This document shows positions 25,560-34,453 of a stretch of DNA of 64,000 nucleotides, one piece after another. The notes beneath the pieces are model-generated. The model made no database searches. It worked only from the letters and a program-made list of their open reading frames with translations, and was not told the DNA's origin. The DNA comes from Geopseudomonas sagittaria (lineage in GTDB: Bacteria; Pseudomonadota; Gammaproteobacteria; Pseudomonadales; Pseudomonadaceae). Position numbers and translations under genes: made by a program. The DNA is taken from the NCBI RefSeq assembly GCF_900115715.1, contig NZ_FOXM01000005.1:248001-312000 (forward strand), in the 5' to 3' direction. The number at the start of each line of letters is the position of its first letter. Position 1 is the stretch's first letter.

Positions 25560-25592
25560 CTGTCTCAGGCCTGTCTCAGGCCTGTCTCAGGC
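25560..25592. repeat. Three tandem copies of an 11-bp repeat
   Basis: CTGTCTCAGGC is repeated exactly three times without spacers. It begins eight bases after the terminator hairpin, and the last copy contains the stop codon of the minus-strand gene. Confidence 0.9.
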
Positions 25593-27143
25593 GTGTTGCA
25601 GCATCTGTCCCAGCTGTTGCTCCAGGCGTGCCGGCAAGGGGTCCTGCAGGCGCTCGACGCAGCTGGCTCCGGCCGGCGAGGCGAGGGTGCGGATGCGCGC
25701 GCGCTCGCGCACCGCCGGGTCGGCGCCGAGGGACTGATCGAGCAGCAGCAGGTTGCGGCTGTGCCGGCTGAGACCCAGGGCGCTCTGGCTGCCGGCCTGC
25801 TGCAGCAGCTCGGCCGGCGGCAGGCCGTAGAAGCCTTCGCCATGGCTGAGGCCGAGCTGCAGCTGGAGGGTCAGGCCGCGGTCGACGACCTCGATCTGCA
25901 GGGCATGGCCGAGGGCGCGCAACAGTTCGCCGCAGCACAGCGCCCGGCTCAGATAGTGCTCGCCGGACTGGTTGCTGTGGAACAGCACCAGGCTGCTGCC
26001 ATCGCTGAGGCGCACCAGGTTGCCGTGATAGAGGCGGGCGGCCTGTTCCAGGCTGTCGCGATAGCGCTGCAGCAGCTCGATCAGACGCTGCTGCGGCAGG
26101 CAGCGCTGCAGCTCTTCCTGCGCGCCCAGCTGGACGGCGAGGACGGCGCTGTGCACCGGCGGCAGGCAGGGCGTGATCGACGCGATCGGCGCGGCGGCGG
26201 GCTGGCTGGGCGCCAGGTCGTCCGGCTCCAGGCCGAGCGCCTCGGCATCCAGCTCCATCTCGTCAGGCTCCGCGCGGTTGGCGAGGGGCGCTGGAGCCTG
26301 CGCTGCTGCGGCGCCTGTGGGGGCGGGTGCGGTCTTGGCGAGGCGTGCCGCGCTCCGCGGCTCGTCGAGCAGGTTTTCCAGCCCTTCGAACAGCTCTTCG
26401 CCGTCCTCCGCGGCCAGGGCGTCGAGCTCGGCCTCGGCAGGCGCCGGCCTGGGCGGTACCAGGCGGTGTTGCAGCTGGCGGGCCAGGTCACCGATTTCGT
26501 CCTGGCGTTCGCTGGCCGGCGCCGGGTCGTCCGGGTCGCGCAGCCACAGGCGCAGCTGCAATAGTGGCGTAGTCAGCCGGCGGCCTTCGCGCAGGCTGAG
26601 GAACAGGGTCAGGACCAGCACGATCAGGCCGAGCAGGCCGAAGTTCTGCAGGCTGATGGTCAGCGGCTGGCGGAACGCCTGCATGTCCAGGGCCAGCTGC
26701 AGCTGGCCGGCGGCGACCTCCTGGAAGGCGATGGGGGCGCTGAACACGCCGGCATCGGCGTCGAACAGGCCGGGCTGCGGCCGGCGCCCGGCCTCGGCGA
26801 TGATCCGGTTGTCGACACCGTGGATCACCACGTGGGCGACCAGCGGGTTCTGCGCCAGGTTGTCGAGCATCACCTTGAGGCTGAGCAGGTCATTGACCGC
26901 CAGGTGCCCGCGGGCCGAGTCGGCGGCCTGGCGCTTGAGGCTCTCGCCGAGCGCCTCGGCTTGCTGCTGCATGGCCTGGTTGACCTGCAGGTTGAACACC
27001 CAGGCGAACGACAGCATCACCAGCGCCACCAGGGCGAGGATGAAGCTGGCCAGGCGCAGGACGATGGGCACCCGCCGCCGCCGCAGGGCGTTGAGCAGGA
27101 GGACGAAGAAGTTGTCGGGCTTGACGGGCGCGGGCCGGTTCAC
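25587..27143 (-). CDS. AhpA/YtjB-like membrane protein divergent from serB
   Basis: A 518-residue protein. Near the N-terminus there is a membrane helix (PIVLRLASFILALVALVMLSF), then a periplasmic region of about 110 residues, a second helix (LGLIVLVLTLFLSL), a HAMP-like linker and a long cytoplasmic part rich in A, Q, L and E. This matches the AhpA/YtjB (SMP_2) family, whose members lie beside serB in gammaproteobacteria. The GTG start at 27143 is tentative: the frame is open for 112 more codons, but that part overlaps serB and is not plausible. No clear ribosome-binding site is visible. The function is not established. Confidence 0.75.
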   Translation of the reverse strand: MNRPAPVKPDNFFVLLLNALRRRRVPIVLRLASFILALVALVMLSFAWVFNLQVNQAMQQQAEALGESLKRQAADSARGHLAVNDLLSLKVMLDNLAQNPLVAHVVIHGVDNRIIAEAGRRPQPGLFDADAGVFSAPIAFQEVAAGQLQLALDMQAFRQPLTISLQNFGLLGLIVLVLTLFLSLREGRRLTTPLLQLRLWLRDPDDPAPASERQDEIGDLARQLQHRLVPPRPAPAEAELDALAAEDGEELFEGLENLLDEPRSAARLAKTAPAPTGAAAAQAPAPLANRAEPDEMELDAEALGLEPDDLAPSQPAAAPIASITPCLPPVHSAVLAVQLGAQEELQRCLPQQRLIELLQRYRDSLEQAARLYHGNLVRLSDGSSLVLFHSNQSGEHYLSRALCCGELLRALGHALQIEVVDRGLTLQLQLGLSHGEGFYGLPPAELLQQAGSQSALGLSRHSRNLLLLDQSLGADPAVRERARIRTLASPAGASCVERLQDPLPARLEQQLGQMLQHA

Positions 27144-27239
27144 GAGTGGGGGCTCGGCTCTGGAAGTGACGGGAAGCGAAGTATAGCGGTGCGCTCGGGG
27201 ATCGGGCAAAGCGCGCTGCCAGATGGCGTGCTTTGCAGG

Positions 27240-27245
27240 TAGAAT
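27240..27245 (+). promoter_or_regulatory. Possible -10 box of serB
   Basis: TAGAAT lies 32 bases before the serB GTG. The same eleven bases, TAGAATGCCGG, occur before orn at 36469, which suggests a shared promoter type. The -35 element is weak. Confidence 0.35.
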
Positions 27246-27276
27246 GCCGGACTTTTCAGTTCCGGGGAGGTGCGCC

Positions 27277-28491
27277 GTGCGCGAAATCGTCCTGATCAAC
27301 ATCACCGGGGAAGACCGCCCGGGTTTGACCGCAGCCATCACCGGGGTTCTCGCCCAGGGGGGGGTGAACATTCTCGACATCGGCCAGGCGGTGATCCACG
27401 ACACCCTGTCGTTCGGCATCCTGGTCGAGATTCCGCACAGCGCCAAGGCCTCCTCGGTGCTCAAGGACGTGCTGTTCACCGGCTACGAGTTGGACCAGCA
27501 GGTGCGCTTCACGCCGGTATCCGAGGCCGACTACCAGCAGTGGGTCGGTGGCCAGGGCAAGCTGCGCCACATCGTCACCCTGCTGACTCGCAAGGTGACC
27601 GCCGAGCAGCTGCACCGGGTCAGCTCGATCACCGCCAAGTACGGCTTGAACATCGACCACATCGATCGCCTGTCCGGGCGCATGCCGCTGGATACCCCGG
27701 TCGACCGCAGCAAGGGCTGCATCGAGTTTTCCGTGCGCGGCGAGCCGGCCGACCCGGCGGCGCTGCGTGCCGAGTTCCTCAGCGTGGCCCAGGAACTCAA
27801 TGTCGACATCGCCTTCCAGCTCGACAGCGTGTTCCGCCGCAACCGTCGCCTGGCGGTGTTCGACATGGACTCGACGCTGATCGAGGCCGAGGTGATCGAC
27901 GAGCTGGCCAAGGCCGCCGGCGTCGGCGAGCAGGTGGCCGAGATCACCGAGCGGGCGATGCGCGGCGAGCTGGACTTCCGCGCCAGCTTCAAGGAGCGCC
28001 TGGCGCTGCTCAAGGGGTTGTCCGAGGAGGTGCTGGCCGACATCGGTGCCGGGCTGCGCCTCACCGAAGGGGCGGAAACCCTGTTCGCCGAACTCAAGCG
28101 CCTGGGCTACAAGACCGCGATCCTCTCCGGTGGCTTCACCTATTTCGCCCGCCAGCTGCAGGACAAGCTGGGCATCGACTACGTGTTCGCCAACGAACTG
28201 GAAATCGTCGACGGCAAGGTCACCGGCCAGGCGGTCGAGCCGATCGTCGATGCCCAGCGGAAGGCCGACCTGCTGCGCCAGCTGACCGCCCAGGAAGGCC
28301 TGCGCCTGGAGCAGACCATCGCCGTCGGCGACGGCGCCAACGACCTGCCGATGCTGGCCATCGCCGGCCTCGGCGTGGCCTTCCGCGCCAAGCCGCTGGT
28401 CAAGCAGTCGGCCAAGCAGGCGATCTCCACCCTCGGCCTCGACGGTATCCTGTACTTGCTGGGTTATCGCGACCGCGAGGGCCGCGACTGA
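27277..28491 (+). CDS. serB: Phosphoserine phosphatase
   Basis: A 404-residue enzyme for the last step of serine synthesis. Residues about 1-170 form two ACT-like domains (REIVLINITGEDRPGLTAAI). The HAD phosphatase follows, with catalytic DMDST at 196-200, SGGFTYFARQL and VGDGANDLPML. The GTG start at 27277 is supported by GGGGAGG seven bases upstream; an upstream in-frame start would add 18 unrelated residues. It is divergent from the AhpA-like gene, which shares the intergenic region. A strong terminator follows. Confidence 0.97.
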   Translation: MREIVLINITGEDRPGLTAAITGVLAQGGVNILDIGQAVIHDTLSFGILVEIPHSAKASSVLKDVLFTGYELDQQVRFTPVSEADYQQWVGGQGKLRHIVTLLTRKVTAEQLHRVSSITAKYGLNIDHIDRLSGRMPLDTPVDRSKGCIEFSVRGEPADPAALRAEFLSVAQELNVDIAFQLDSVFRRNRRLAVFDMDSTLIEAEVIDELAKAAGVGEQVAEITERAMRGELDFRASFKERLALLKGLSEEVLADIGAGLRLTEGAETLFAELKRLGYKTAILSGGFTYFARQLQDKLGIDYVFANELEIVDGKVTGQAVEPIVDAQRKADLLRQLTAQEGLRLEQTIAVGDGANDLPMLAIAGLGVAFRAKPLVKQSAKQAISTLGLDGILYLLGYRDREGRD

Positions 28492-28500
28492 GCGCTGGCC

Positions 28501-28542
28501 CAGAATGAAAAAACCGCCGTGACAGGCGGTTTTTTCATTCTG
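28501..28542. terminator. Bidirectional rho-independent terminator between serB and fimX
   Basis: Two 18-base arms starting CAGAATGAAAAAACCGCC around a GTGACA loop, with an A-run on the left and a T-run on the right, so it works for both convergent genes. Confidence 0.95.
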
Positions 28543-28555
28543 GGAGCCGGGAAAC

Positions 28556-30625
28556 TCACTCCTCGCCGGAGGAGAACTCGTAGTCCATGCGCGGGCTCGG
28601 CCCCTGCAGGTACAGGCCCTGCACGTAGTTGACCCCGGTCTGCCACAGGGTGGTCAGCACGCTGGGATTGTCCACGTTGGGCACCATGGTCAGCTTGGCC
28701 TGGGCGTGCAGGCCGCTGATCAGGCTCTTGAGGTTCTCCTGCTGCTCCTCGCTGGAGAGATCCTGGATCAGGCCGCCGTCGAGCTTGACGAAGTCGACGG
28801 CCAGGTGGCGCAGGGTGTTGAAGGGGTTGAGCGCGCCGCCGAAGCGGTTGAGGGCGACCTTGCAGTGCAGCTCGGCGAGTCCCTGGCACAGGGTCTTGGC
28901 CTGCTTCAGCTGGGCGATCGCATCCGGCTCGCCGAGCTGCATGATCAGTGCGTCGGCTGGCAGGCGGGCCGCCTTGAACGCCGCACTGAGCCACGGCAGC
29001 AGCGCCGGGTCCTGCAGGCTGGCGGCGCCGAGGTTGATGAACAGGCGGGTGTTGTGGCCCTTGGCGCGGTGCTCGCCGAGCTGGCGGATCGCATTGAGCA
29101 GTACCCAGCGATCGACCTTGGCGGCCAGCCCGGCCTGCTCGGCGGCGGCGAGGAAGTCGGCGCTCGCTACCGGCTCGCCCTGCGGGTTGTTGAGGTGTAC
29201 GAGTACCTCGTAGTGCTCGCGTTCGTCGCCATGCAGGCTGATGATCGGCTGGAACAGCAGCTGGAAGCCGTTGGTGTCCAGCGCCTGCTGGACCATGGCG
29301 ACCAGGCTGCCGCGGCTGGCGGCGGCCGCCAGCTCCTCGGCGGGGTCGTAGAGCTTGAGGGCGTTGCCGTCGCCCAGTTGTTCGGTGCAGCGCAGGGCGC
29401 GTTCGACCACCTGCTGGCCTTGCGTGCTCTGCTCGCTGATGCCGGCCACACCGATGCTCAGGGTGATCTGCACGGTGCGCCCGCCGATGTCGAACAGGTG
29501 GCCCTCGATCTTCTTCAGCAACCCCTGCAGGGAGTCGGCGGACTGCTGCGGGGTGACGGCGGGCAGCAGGGCGGCAAAGCTGTCGTCGGTGAAGCGCGCC
29601 AGCTGGGCCCGGTCGCCGAAGTGCTGGCGCAGCAGGCCGGCGCAGTCGGCCAGCAGCAGGTCGCCGTCGGCCAGGCCGATCTCGCTGAGCAGTCCGGCAT
29701 GGCGGTCGATGCGCATCAGCGCCAGGGTGGCGACACTGCCGTCGCGCACCGCCCGTTCGCTGGCCTGGTCGAGCAGCTCGAGGAAGTGCCCGCGGTTGTA
29801 CAGGCCGGTGACCAGGTCCTGGCTGCTGATCTCGCGCAGTTTTTCCGCCAGCTCGGCATTGTCGCTTTCCGCGCGGATCACCACCTGGGTGCAGGGTTCG
29901 CCGTCATAGGTAGCCGGCGAGAAGGTCATCCGCGCGCGGAACTGGCTGCCGTCGTCGCGCACGCCGCCACACAGCAGCTCGGCATGCTCTTCGCTGTGCT
30001 GGTAGGTCTTGAGGAAATCCTTGAACGCGCCCTGGTCGCTGCCCTGGATCAGGTCGATCATCGGCATGCCGGCGATCTCGTCGGCGTCGCTGTAGCCGAA
30101 CAGTTCGACGTAGGCGCGGTTGACGTAGATGTGCATACCGTCGTGCACATAGGTGATGGCGTCCACCGAGCTGTCGAGCAGCAGCTGGCAGCGCTTTTCC
30201 GCCTCGCGCAGCGCCACCTCGGCGGCACGGCGGCCACGGCGTTCCTCGAGGTTCTTCAGTTCACGCTGGGCCACCAGCAGCAGGCGCTCGTCGTCGGTCT
30301 CCGGCACGCCGTCCTGAGCGCCGAGCAGCATGGCTTCGGTGATCGCCTCGCTGTCGTTGTCGGCTACCCGCTGCAGGAACGGCAGGTCCTTGCCCTGGCG
30401 GCGGATGGCGTTGAGGGCTTCGCTGGGTTCGAGGTTCTCGCTGTGCTGGGCGGCAATCAGCAGGTCCCAGGTTTGCTGCAGGGTGTCGGCCAGGTCGGCG
30501 CTGGAGGTCAGGCGATGGGCGCGGGTGGCATGGCCGGAGTTGCGGAACAGGCTGATCAGGCGCTCGGCCTCGTTCTGCGAGTCCTCGAGGAGCAGCAGGC
30601 GGACGGTTTTCTTTTCAGTGGACAT
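28556..30625 (-). CDS. fimX: FimX, c-di-GMP receptor with degenerate GGDEF and EAL domains
   Basis: A 689-residue protein close to P. aeruginosa FimX in length. It has an N-terminal receiver-like domain (RLLLLEDSQNEAERL), a PAS domain (LLLDSSVDAITYVHDG), a GGDEF domain and an EAL domain. The GGDEF signature reads DDSF (residues 347-350), so cyclase activity is not expected. The EAL signature reads EVL (473-475), as in FimX, which binds c-di-GMP without cutting it. FimX promotes type IV pilus assembly at the cell pole. It converges with serB, as in P. aeruginosa. The start MSTEKKTVRLL at 30625 is 14 residues inside the open frame. Confidence 0.94.
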   Translation of the reverse strand: MSTEKKTVRLLLLEDSQNEAERLISLFRNSGHATRAHRLTSSADLADTLQQTWDLLIAAQHSENLEPSEALNAIRRQGKDLPFLQRVADNDSEAITEAMLLGAQDGVPETDDERLLLVAQRELKNLEERRGRRAAEVALREAEKRCQLLLDSSVDAITYVHDGMHIYVNRAYVELFGYSDADEIAGMPMIDLIQGSDQGAFKDFLKTYQHSEEHAELLCGGVRDDGSQFRARMTFSPATYDGEPCTQVVIRAESDNAELAEKLREISSQDLVTGLYNRGHFLELLDQASERAVRDGSVATLALMRIDRHAGLLSEIGLADGDLLLADCAGLLRQHFGDRAQLARFTDDSFAALLPAVTPQQSADSLQGLLKKIEGHLFDIGGRTVQITLSIGVAGISEQSTQGQQVVERALRCTEQLGDGNALKLYDPAEELAAAASRGSLVAMVQQALDTNGFQLLFQPIISLHGDEREHYEVLVHLNNPQGEPVASADFLAAAEQAGLAAKVDRWVLLNAIRQLGEHRAKGHNTRLFINLGAASLQDPALLPWLSAAFKAARLPADALIMQLGEPDAIAQLKQAKTLCQGLAELHCKVALNRFGGALNPFNTLRHLAVDFVKLDGGLIQDLSSEEQQENLKSLISGLHAQAKLTMVPNVDNPSVLTTLWQTGVNYVQGLYLQGPSPRMDYEFSSGEE

Positions 30626-30691
30626 GGATGGCCTGGAACCAGCGCCAGACGGGCGCAAAAAACGCAAGGATTAAGGGAGTCGCGCGAAAAT

Positions 30692-32476
30692 CTACAAGGA
30701 CTCCCACAGCGAGTCAAAGCCTTCCGGGCCGGGGTCTTCAACCAGGCGCCAAGCTGTGACCGGCTTCCGCTCATGCGCCGTGGCCGTTGCCAGCGGGCGG
30801 TATTCGAACTGGTTGAAGTTGCCGCTGAGGGCATGGCGGTGGGTGAGCAGGATGGTCTGCTCGCGGCCGTCGAGATTGAGCTGCACCTTCTGCCCCTGCT
30901 GGAACGGCAGGTGCGGGGCGATCAGCAGCGCCGGACGCCCCAGGGTCGGAATCGCGCCGAGCAGCAGGCCGCGCAGATAGTGGGCGTGCTGGTCGCTGCG
31001 TTGCAGCAGGCGCAGTCCGCAGGGCTGCGCCCGCGGGGCGAGCAGCTCGATGCCCAGCTGCAGGCCGCTGCCGTGCGGCTGGCGGATCCAGCGGATCAGG
31101 GCGATGTTCCAGCCGCGCTCGCCGGGATGTTGCAGGCCGATCAGGTCGCCGGTCTGCAGCTGCTCGGGCGGGCTGGCGTCCCAGGCCAGGCAATAGCCGC
31201 CGGGGCTGTGGTTGACTACCGGCAGCTGGTGGAGCGGGTATTCCTCGCGCTCGGCCGGCGGCGTCTCGCCCTGGCGGTAGTCGATCCGCTCGCGCGGCTT
31301 GTGCAGGGCTTCGCCGTGGCGGTCGGCGTCGAAGGCGCGCGACCAGGGGTCCTGCTCGCGCAGGCGGCGCTGGAAGTCGACGCTGACCTCGTGCTCCGGC
31401 AGCTGCAGGCAGTCGGCGAAGCTGCGCCGGCCGGCGAGATGGTAGTGCAGCGCGCGGATGCCCACGCAGGCGCTGAGGCTGCCGCTGCCGGGGATGCGGT
31501 TGAAGGCGCGCTCGGCCGGGGCGCTCCAGGCGGTGCACAGGTGCTGCAGCAGATCGTCGGTGACGCCGTGCAGTACCGGCAGGCGCGCATGCACGCGCTG
31601 CTCGCGGCCGAGCAGCAGGTATTCATGCAGGGCGTCGACCAGGCTCTGCGGGTCGAGACCGAGCAGTTGCGCCGGTTCCTCTTCCTGCAGCAGGCTGGTG
31701 AAGCGCGGCGGGCTGTCGGTGGTCGGGGCGAAGGCGAACAGGCTGCCGGGCAGGCGGCTGTCCTGCAGGCGGGCCAGACGGCTCCAGCTCGGCAGGTTCT
31801 GGCCGAGGAGGAGGATGGCCTGCTGGCGCAGCTGGTTGCAGCGCGCACTGCCGAGCAGCAGGCTGGCCAGGTAGTACTGTTCGATGGTCCGCGCCGCGCC
31901 CTGGCTGGCGTGCTGCAGCGGCAGGCGCTCGAGCTGGCGGCTGGTGGCGGCGCGGTAGAGCTGGTGCAGCTCCAGCCAGAGACCCTGGCTGGGCGCGGTG
32001 TACAGCCAGGAGGACTGGCAGAGCAGCTGGTACAGCCCCTGCAGGGTGAGCAGCAGGGCGCGGGCGCTCAGCTGCTGGTTGCTGTCACCGTCGGGCAGTT
32101 GCAGGGCCTCGCTGGCGGTCAGCTTGGCGGCGCGCGCCAGTTGCTGGTGCAGGGCCTGGCACAAGGCGGCGATCTGCTGGCGGCGCGCATCGAGGATCAC
32201 CACCTGGCTGCGCAGGTGCTGCTGCAGCTGGGTGCACACGTAGCGCACTTCCGGTTGCACCAGGTCGAGCAGCTGCAGGCGGTTGGCCGGTGGCGTGCGC
32301 AGGCGGGCGAGTTCCTGCAGGGCGCCGTACAGGCGCCGCGCGGTTTCGCCCAGATTGGCCTTGGGCAGTTCGCCGAGCCAGGCGCGCAGGGCCGCCGGCT
32401 GCGGCGCACAGCAGGACAGGGTGGGCAGATCCGGTGGGGTGACGCGCAGCAGGGCGTAGGAAGCGTGCAGGTCCAT
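30692..32476 (-). CDS. Conserved hypothetical protein next to fimX, PilZ-like C-terminus suspected
   Basis: A 594-residue soluble protein with no signal peptide or membrane segment. Residues about 1-400 are helical and leucine-, alanine- and glutamine-rich (TARRLYGALQELARL, ARTIEQYYLASLLLG). About 430-560 is more beta-like, with VVNHSPGGYCLAWDASPPEQLQ and LIRWIRQPHGSGLQLGIELLAP. This resembles a PilZ-type barrel, but the usual RxxxR opening is not clear. The gene occupies the place of PA4958, directly upstream of fimX in the same direction, so a role in c-di-GMP or pilus signalling is reasonable. I do not recognise a proven family. Confidence 0.75.
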   Translation of the reverse strand: MDLHASYALLRVTPPDLPTLSCCAPQPAALRAWLGELPKANLGETARRLYGALQELARLRTPPANRLQLLDLVQPEVRYVCTQLQQHLRSQVVILDARRQQIAALCQALHQQLARAAKLTASEALQLPDGDSNQQLSARALLLTLQGLYQLLCQSSWLYTAPSQGLWLELHQLYRAATSRQLERLPLQHASQGAARTIEQYYLASLLLGSARCNQLRQQAILLLGQNLPSWSRLARLQDSRLPGSLFAFAPTTDSPPRFTSLLQEEEPAQLLGLDPQSLVDALHEYLLLGREQRVHARLPVLHGVTDDLLQHLCTAWSAPAERAFNRIPGSGSLSACVGIRALHYHLAGRRSFADCLQLPEHEVSVDFQRRLREQDPWSRAFDADRHGEALHKPRERIDYRQGETPPAEREEYPLHQLPVVNHSPGGYCLAWDASPPEQLQTGDLIGLQHPGERGWNIALIRWIRQPHGSGLQLGIELLAPRAQPCGLRLLQRSDQHAHYLRGLLLGAIPTLGRPALLIAPHLPFQQGQKVQLNLDGREQTILLTHRHALSGNFNQFEYRPLATATAHERKPVTAWRLVEDPGPEGFDSLWESL

Positions 32477-32613
32477 GGTGTGCTCGTGCGGGGCAAGCGG
32501 GACTAGGGCCGAGAGGGCACAATCGGCCTGCAGTTCGCGTCGCGGCGAGGTCGAGCCGGCAGTCTACCCGATCGCGGCGCCGGCTGGTTTTGTGCTGGAT
32601 CACGGCGTGCCCT

Positions 32614-33567
32614 TCATCCCGCCTGTTGCGACTCCGCGGGGCTGCAGCGCTGCCAGCCGTGCTCGCTGGGCCGCACGGCAAACTGCGCCCAGGCCGCCAG
32701 CTCGGCGACCCGGCAACTGCCGTGGCTGCCGGCCTCGGCCCCGGCCAGCACGCGGTAGACCACCCGGGCGCTGCGCCCCGGTTGCCGCGGCGGCAGGCCG
32801 GTGACCTGGCGGATCGACCACCGCGCGCCCGGCTGGCCGTTGCTGTAGCAGGCGCCGGGCAGGATGTCGGTGCTGCCCAGGCGCTGCTGTTCGGCGTGCT
32901 GGTGGGCCAGCTGCATGATCTCCAGCAGGTCGTCGAAGCGGATGTCGATGTACGAGTCCAGCTGGCGCAGGGCGTGATGGATGTCTTCCGGGGCCAGCCC
33001 GGGCGGCGGCGTCGGGCGCAGCGGCTGGCGGGCCAGCGCGGCGGGATAGCGCCGCCAGGGAAACAGGCTGTTGAACAGCACGGCGACCAGCAGGATCACG
33101 CCGACGTTGAGCAGCACCGGGGTGAACAGGAACTGGTAACCGAGGGCGTGGATGCCCGGGCCGGCGACCACGCAGGTCAGCGCGGTGGCGCCGCCCGGTG
33201 GATGGATGCAGCGCGCGTAGTGCATGGCGAGGATGGCCAGAGCCACGGCCAGTGCCGGGGTGAGCGGGTGATCGGGCAGCAACTGCTGGCAGCTGATGCC
33301 GACCAGCGCGGAGATCAGCTGGCCGCCGAGCACCGCCCAGGGCTGCGACAGCGGGCCGTGCGGCACGGCGAACAACAGGACGGCGCTGGCGCCGGTCGAG
33401 GCGACCACCCACAGCGCCGCTTCCGCCGGCATCACCCAGTGGGTGACCACCCAGACCGCGCCCAGGGCGCAGAAGGCGCCGAGGGCGGAGATCAGCTTTT
33501 CCGCGTGACTGGTGGCGTCCTCGCGCCAGCCGAGGACGTGCAGCAGCCGTTGCCAGAGCGCGGCCAT
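32614..33567 (-). CDS. HPP family membrane protein with cytosolic tail
   Basis: A 317-residue protein. Residues about 20-165 hold four to five membrane helices with the family motif HPPGGATAL and GTGASAVLLFAVPHGPLSQPW-like residues. HPP proteins are predicted transporters, and a plant chloroplast member moves nitrite. The C-terminal 120 or so residues are soluble, with PEDIHHALRQLDSYIDIRFDDL, and are not seen in short HPP proteins. The gene follows psd by ten bases on the same strand and so is in its operon. The substrate is unknown here. It is not part of the P. aeruginosa gene order that I recall. Confidence 0.8.
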   Translation of the reverse strand: MAALWQRLLHVLGWREDATSHAEKLISALGAFCALGAVWVVTHWVMPAEAALWVVASTGASAVLLFAVPHGPLSQPWAVLGGQLISALVGISCQQLLPDHPLTPALAVALAILAMHYARCIHPPGGATALTCVVAGPGIHALGYQFLFTPVLLNVGVILLVAVLFNSLFPWRRYPAALARQPLRPTPPPGLAPEDIHHALRQLDSYIDIRFDDLLEIMQLAHQHAEQQRLGSTDILPGACYSNGQPGARWSIRQVTGLPPRQPGRSARVVYRVLAGAEAGSHGSCRVAELAAWAQFAVRPSEHGWQRCSPAESQQAG

Positions 33568-33577
33568 CGGCTGGCGG

Positions 33578-34444
33578 TCAGGCCTGCGGCAGGGCCAGCT
33601 GCTGGCCCATGCGCACGGCGCTGCCGGCGGCCAGGCCCTCGGCCCAGCGCACCTGCTCGGGGCCGAACAGGACGATGGCGGTGGAGCCGAGCTTGAAGCG
33701 GCCGAGCTCGGCGCCCTTGTCCAGCTGGATCGGCGCTTGCGCCGCCGTGCCGTAGCGGAAGTGCTTGAGCGCGCGCTTGGGCGGGGTGACCAGGCCGGCC
33801 CACACCGTCTCTACGCTGGCGACGATCATCGCGCCGACCAGCACCACCGCCATCGGCCCGCGTTCGGTGTCGAACAGGCAGACCACCCGCTCGTTGCGGG
33901 CGAACAGGTCGGGCACCTTCTCGGCGGTGAAGCCGTTGACCGAGAACAGCCGGCCGGGGACGTAGACCATCTCGCGCAGGGTGCCGGCCAGCGGCATGTG
34001 CACGCGGTGGTAGTCCTTGGGCGACAGGTAGACGGTGGCGAACTGGCCGCCCATGAACGGCGCGGCCATCTCGGCGTCGCCGCCGAGCAGCTCCAGCACG
34101 CTGAAGCTGTGGCCCTTGGCCTGGAAGATGCGGCCGTGCTCGATCGGGCCGAGCTGGCTGATGGCGCCGTCGGCCGGGCTGAGGATGGCGCCGGGGGTGG
34201 CGTCCAGCGGCCGGGTGCCGTCGCGCAGGGCACGGGTGAAGAAGGCGTTGAAGTGCTCGTAGGCGTGCGGGTTGCCGATCTCGGCCTCGCTCATGTCGAC
34301 CTGGTAGCGGCGCACGAACCAGCTGATCAGCGGGTTCTTGAACCACGCGCTGCGGCATTCGGCTGCCAGGCCGATCAGCCGCGACAGGGTGTGGTGCGGC
34401 AGCAGGTACTGGGCGGCGAGAAACAGGCGTTCTTTGAAGTTCAT
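33578..34444 (-). CDS. psd: Phosphatidylserine decarboxylase proenzyme
   Basis: A 288-residue inner-membrane enzyme that makes phosphatidylethanolamine. It is cleaved to a pyruvoyl enzyme at LGST (252-255), with Ser254 as the pyruvoyl source, here GRFKLGSTAIVLF. Other family segments are FFTRALRDGTRPL, SPADGAISQLG and VYLSPKDYHRVHMP. The stop of the rhodanese gene lies nine bases upstream, so the two are probably cotranscribed. Confidence 0.96.
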   Translation of the reverse strand: MNFKERLFLAAQYLLPHHTLSRLIGLAAECRSAWFKNPLISWFVRRYQVDMSEAEIGNPHAYEHFNAFFTRALRDGTRPLDATPGAILSPADGAISQLGPIEHGRIFQAKGHSFSVLELLGGDAEMAAPFMGGQFATVYLSPKDYHRVHMPLAGTLREMVYVPGRLFSVNGFTAEKVPDLFARNERVVCLFDTERGPMAVVLVGAMIVASVETVWAGLVTPPKRALKHFRYGTAAQAPIQLDKGAELGRFKLGSTAIVLFGPEQVRWAEGLAAGSAVRMGQQLALPQA

Positions 34445-34453
34445 GGCAGTTCC

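Noticed and set aside
27144-27479. 112-codon N-terminal extension of the AhpA-like gene.
   Set aside because: It would overlap the divergent serB gene and its promoter and contains no signal or domain.
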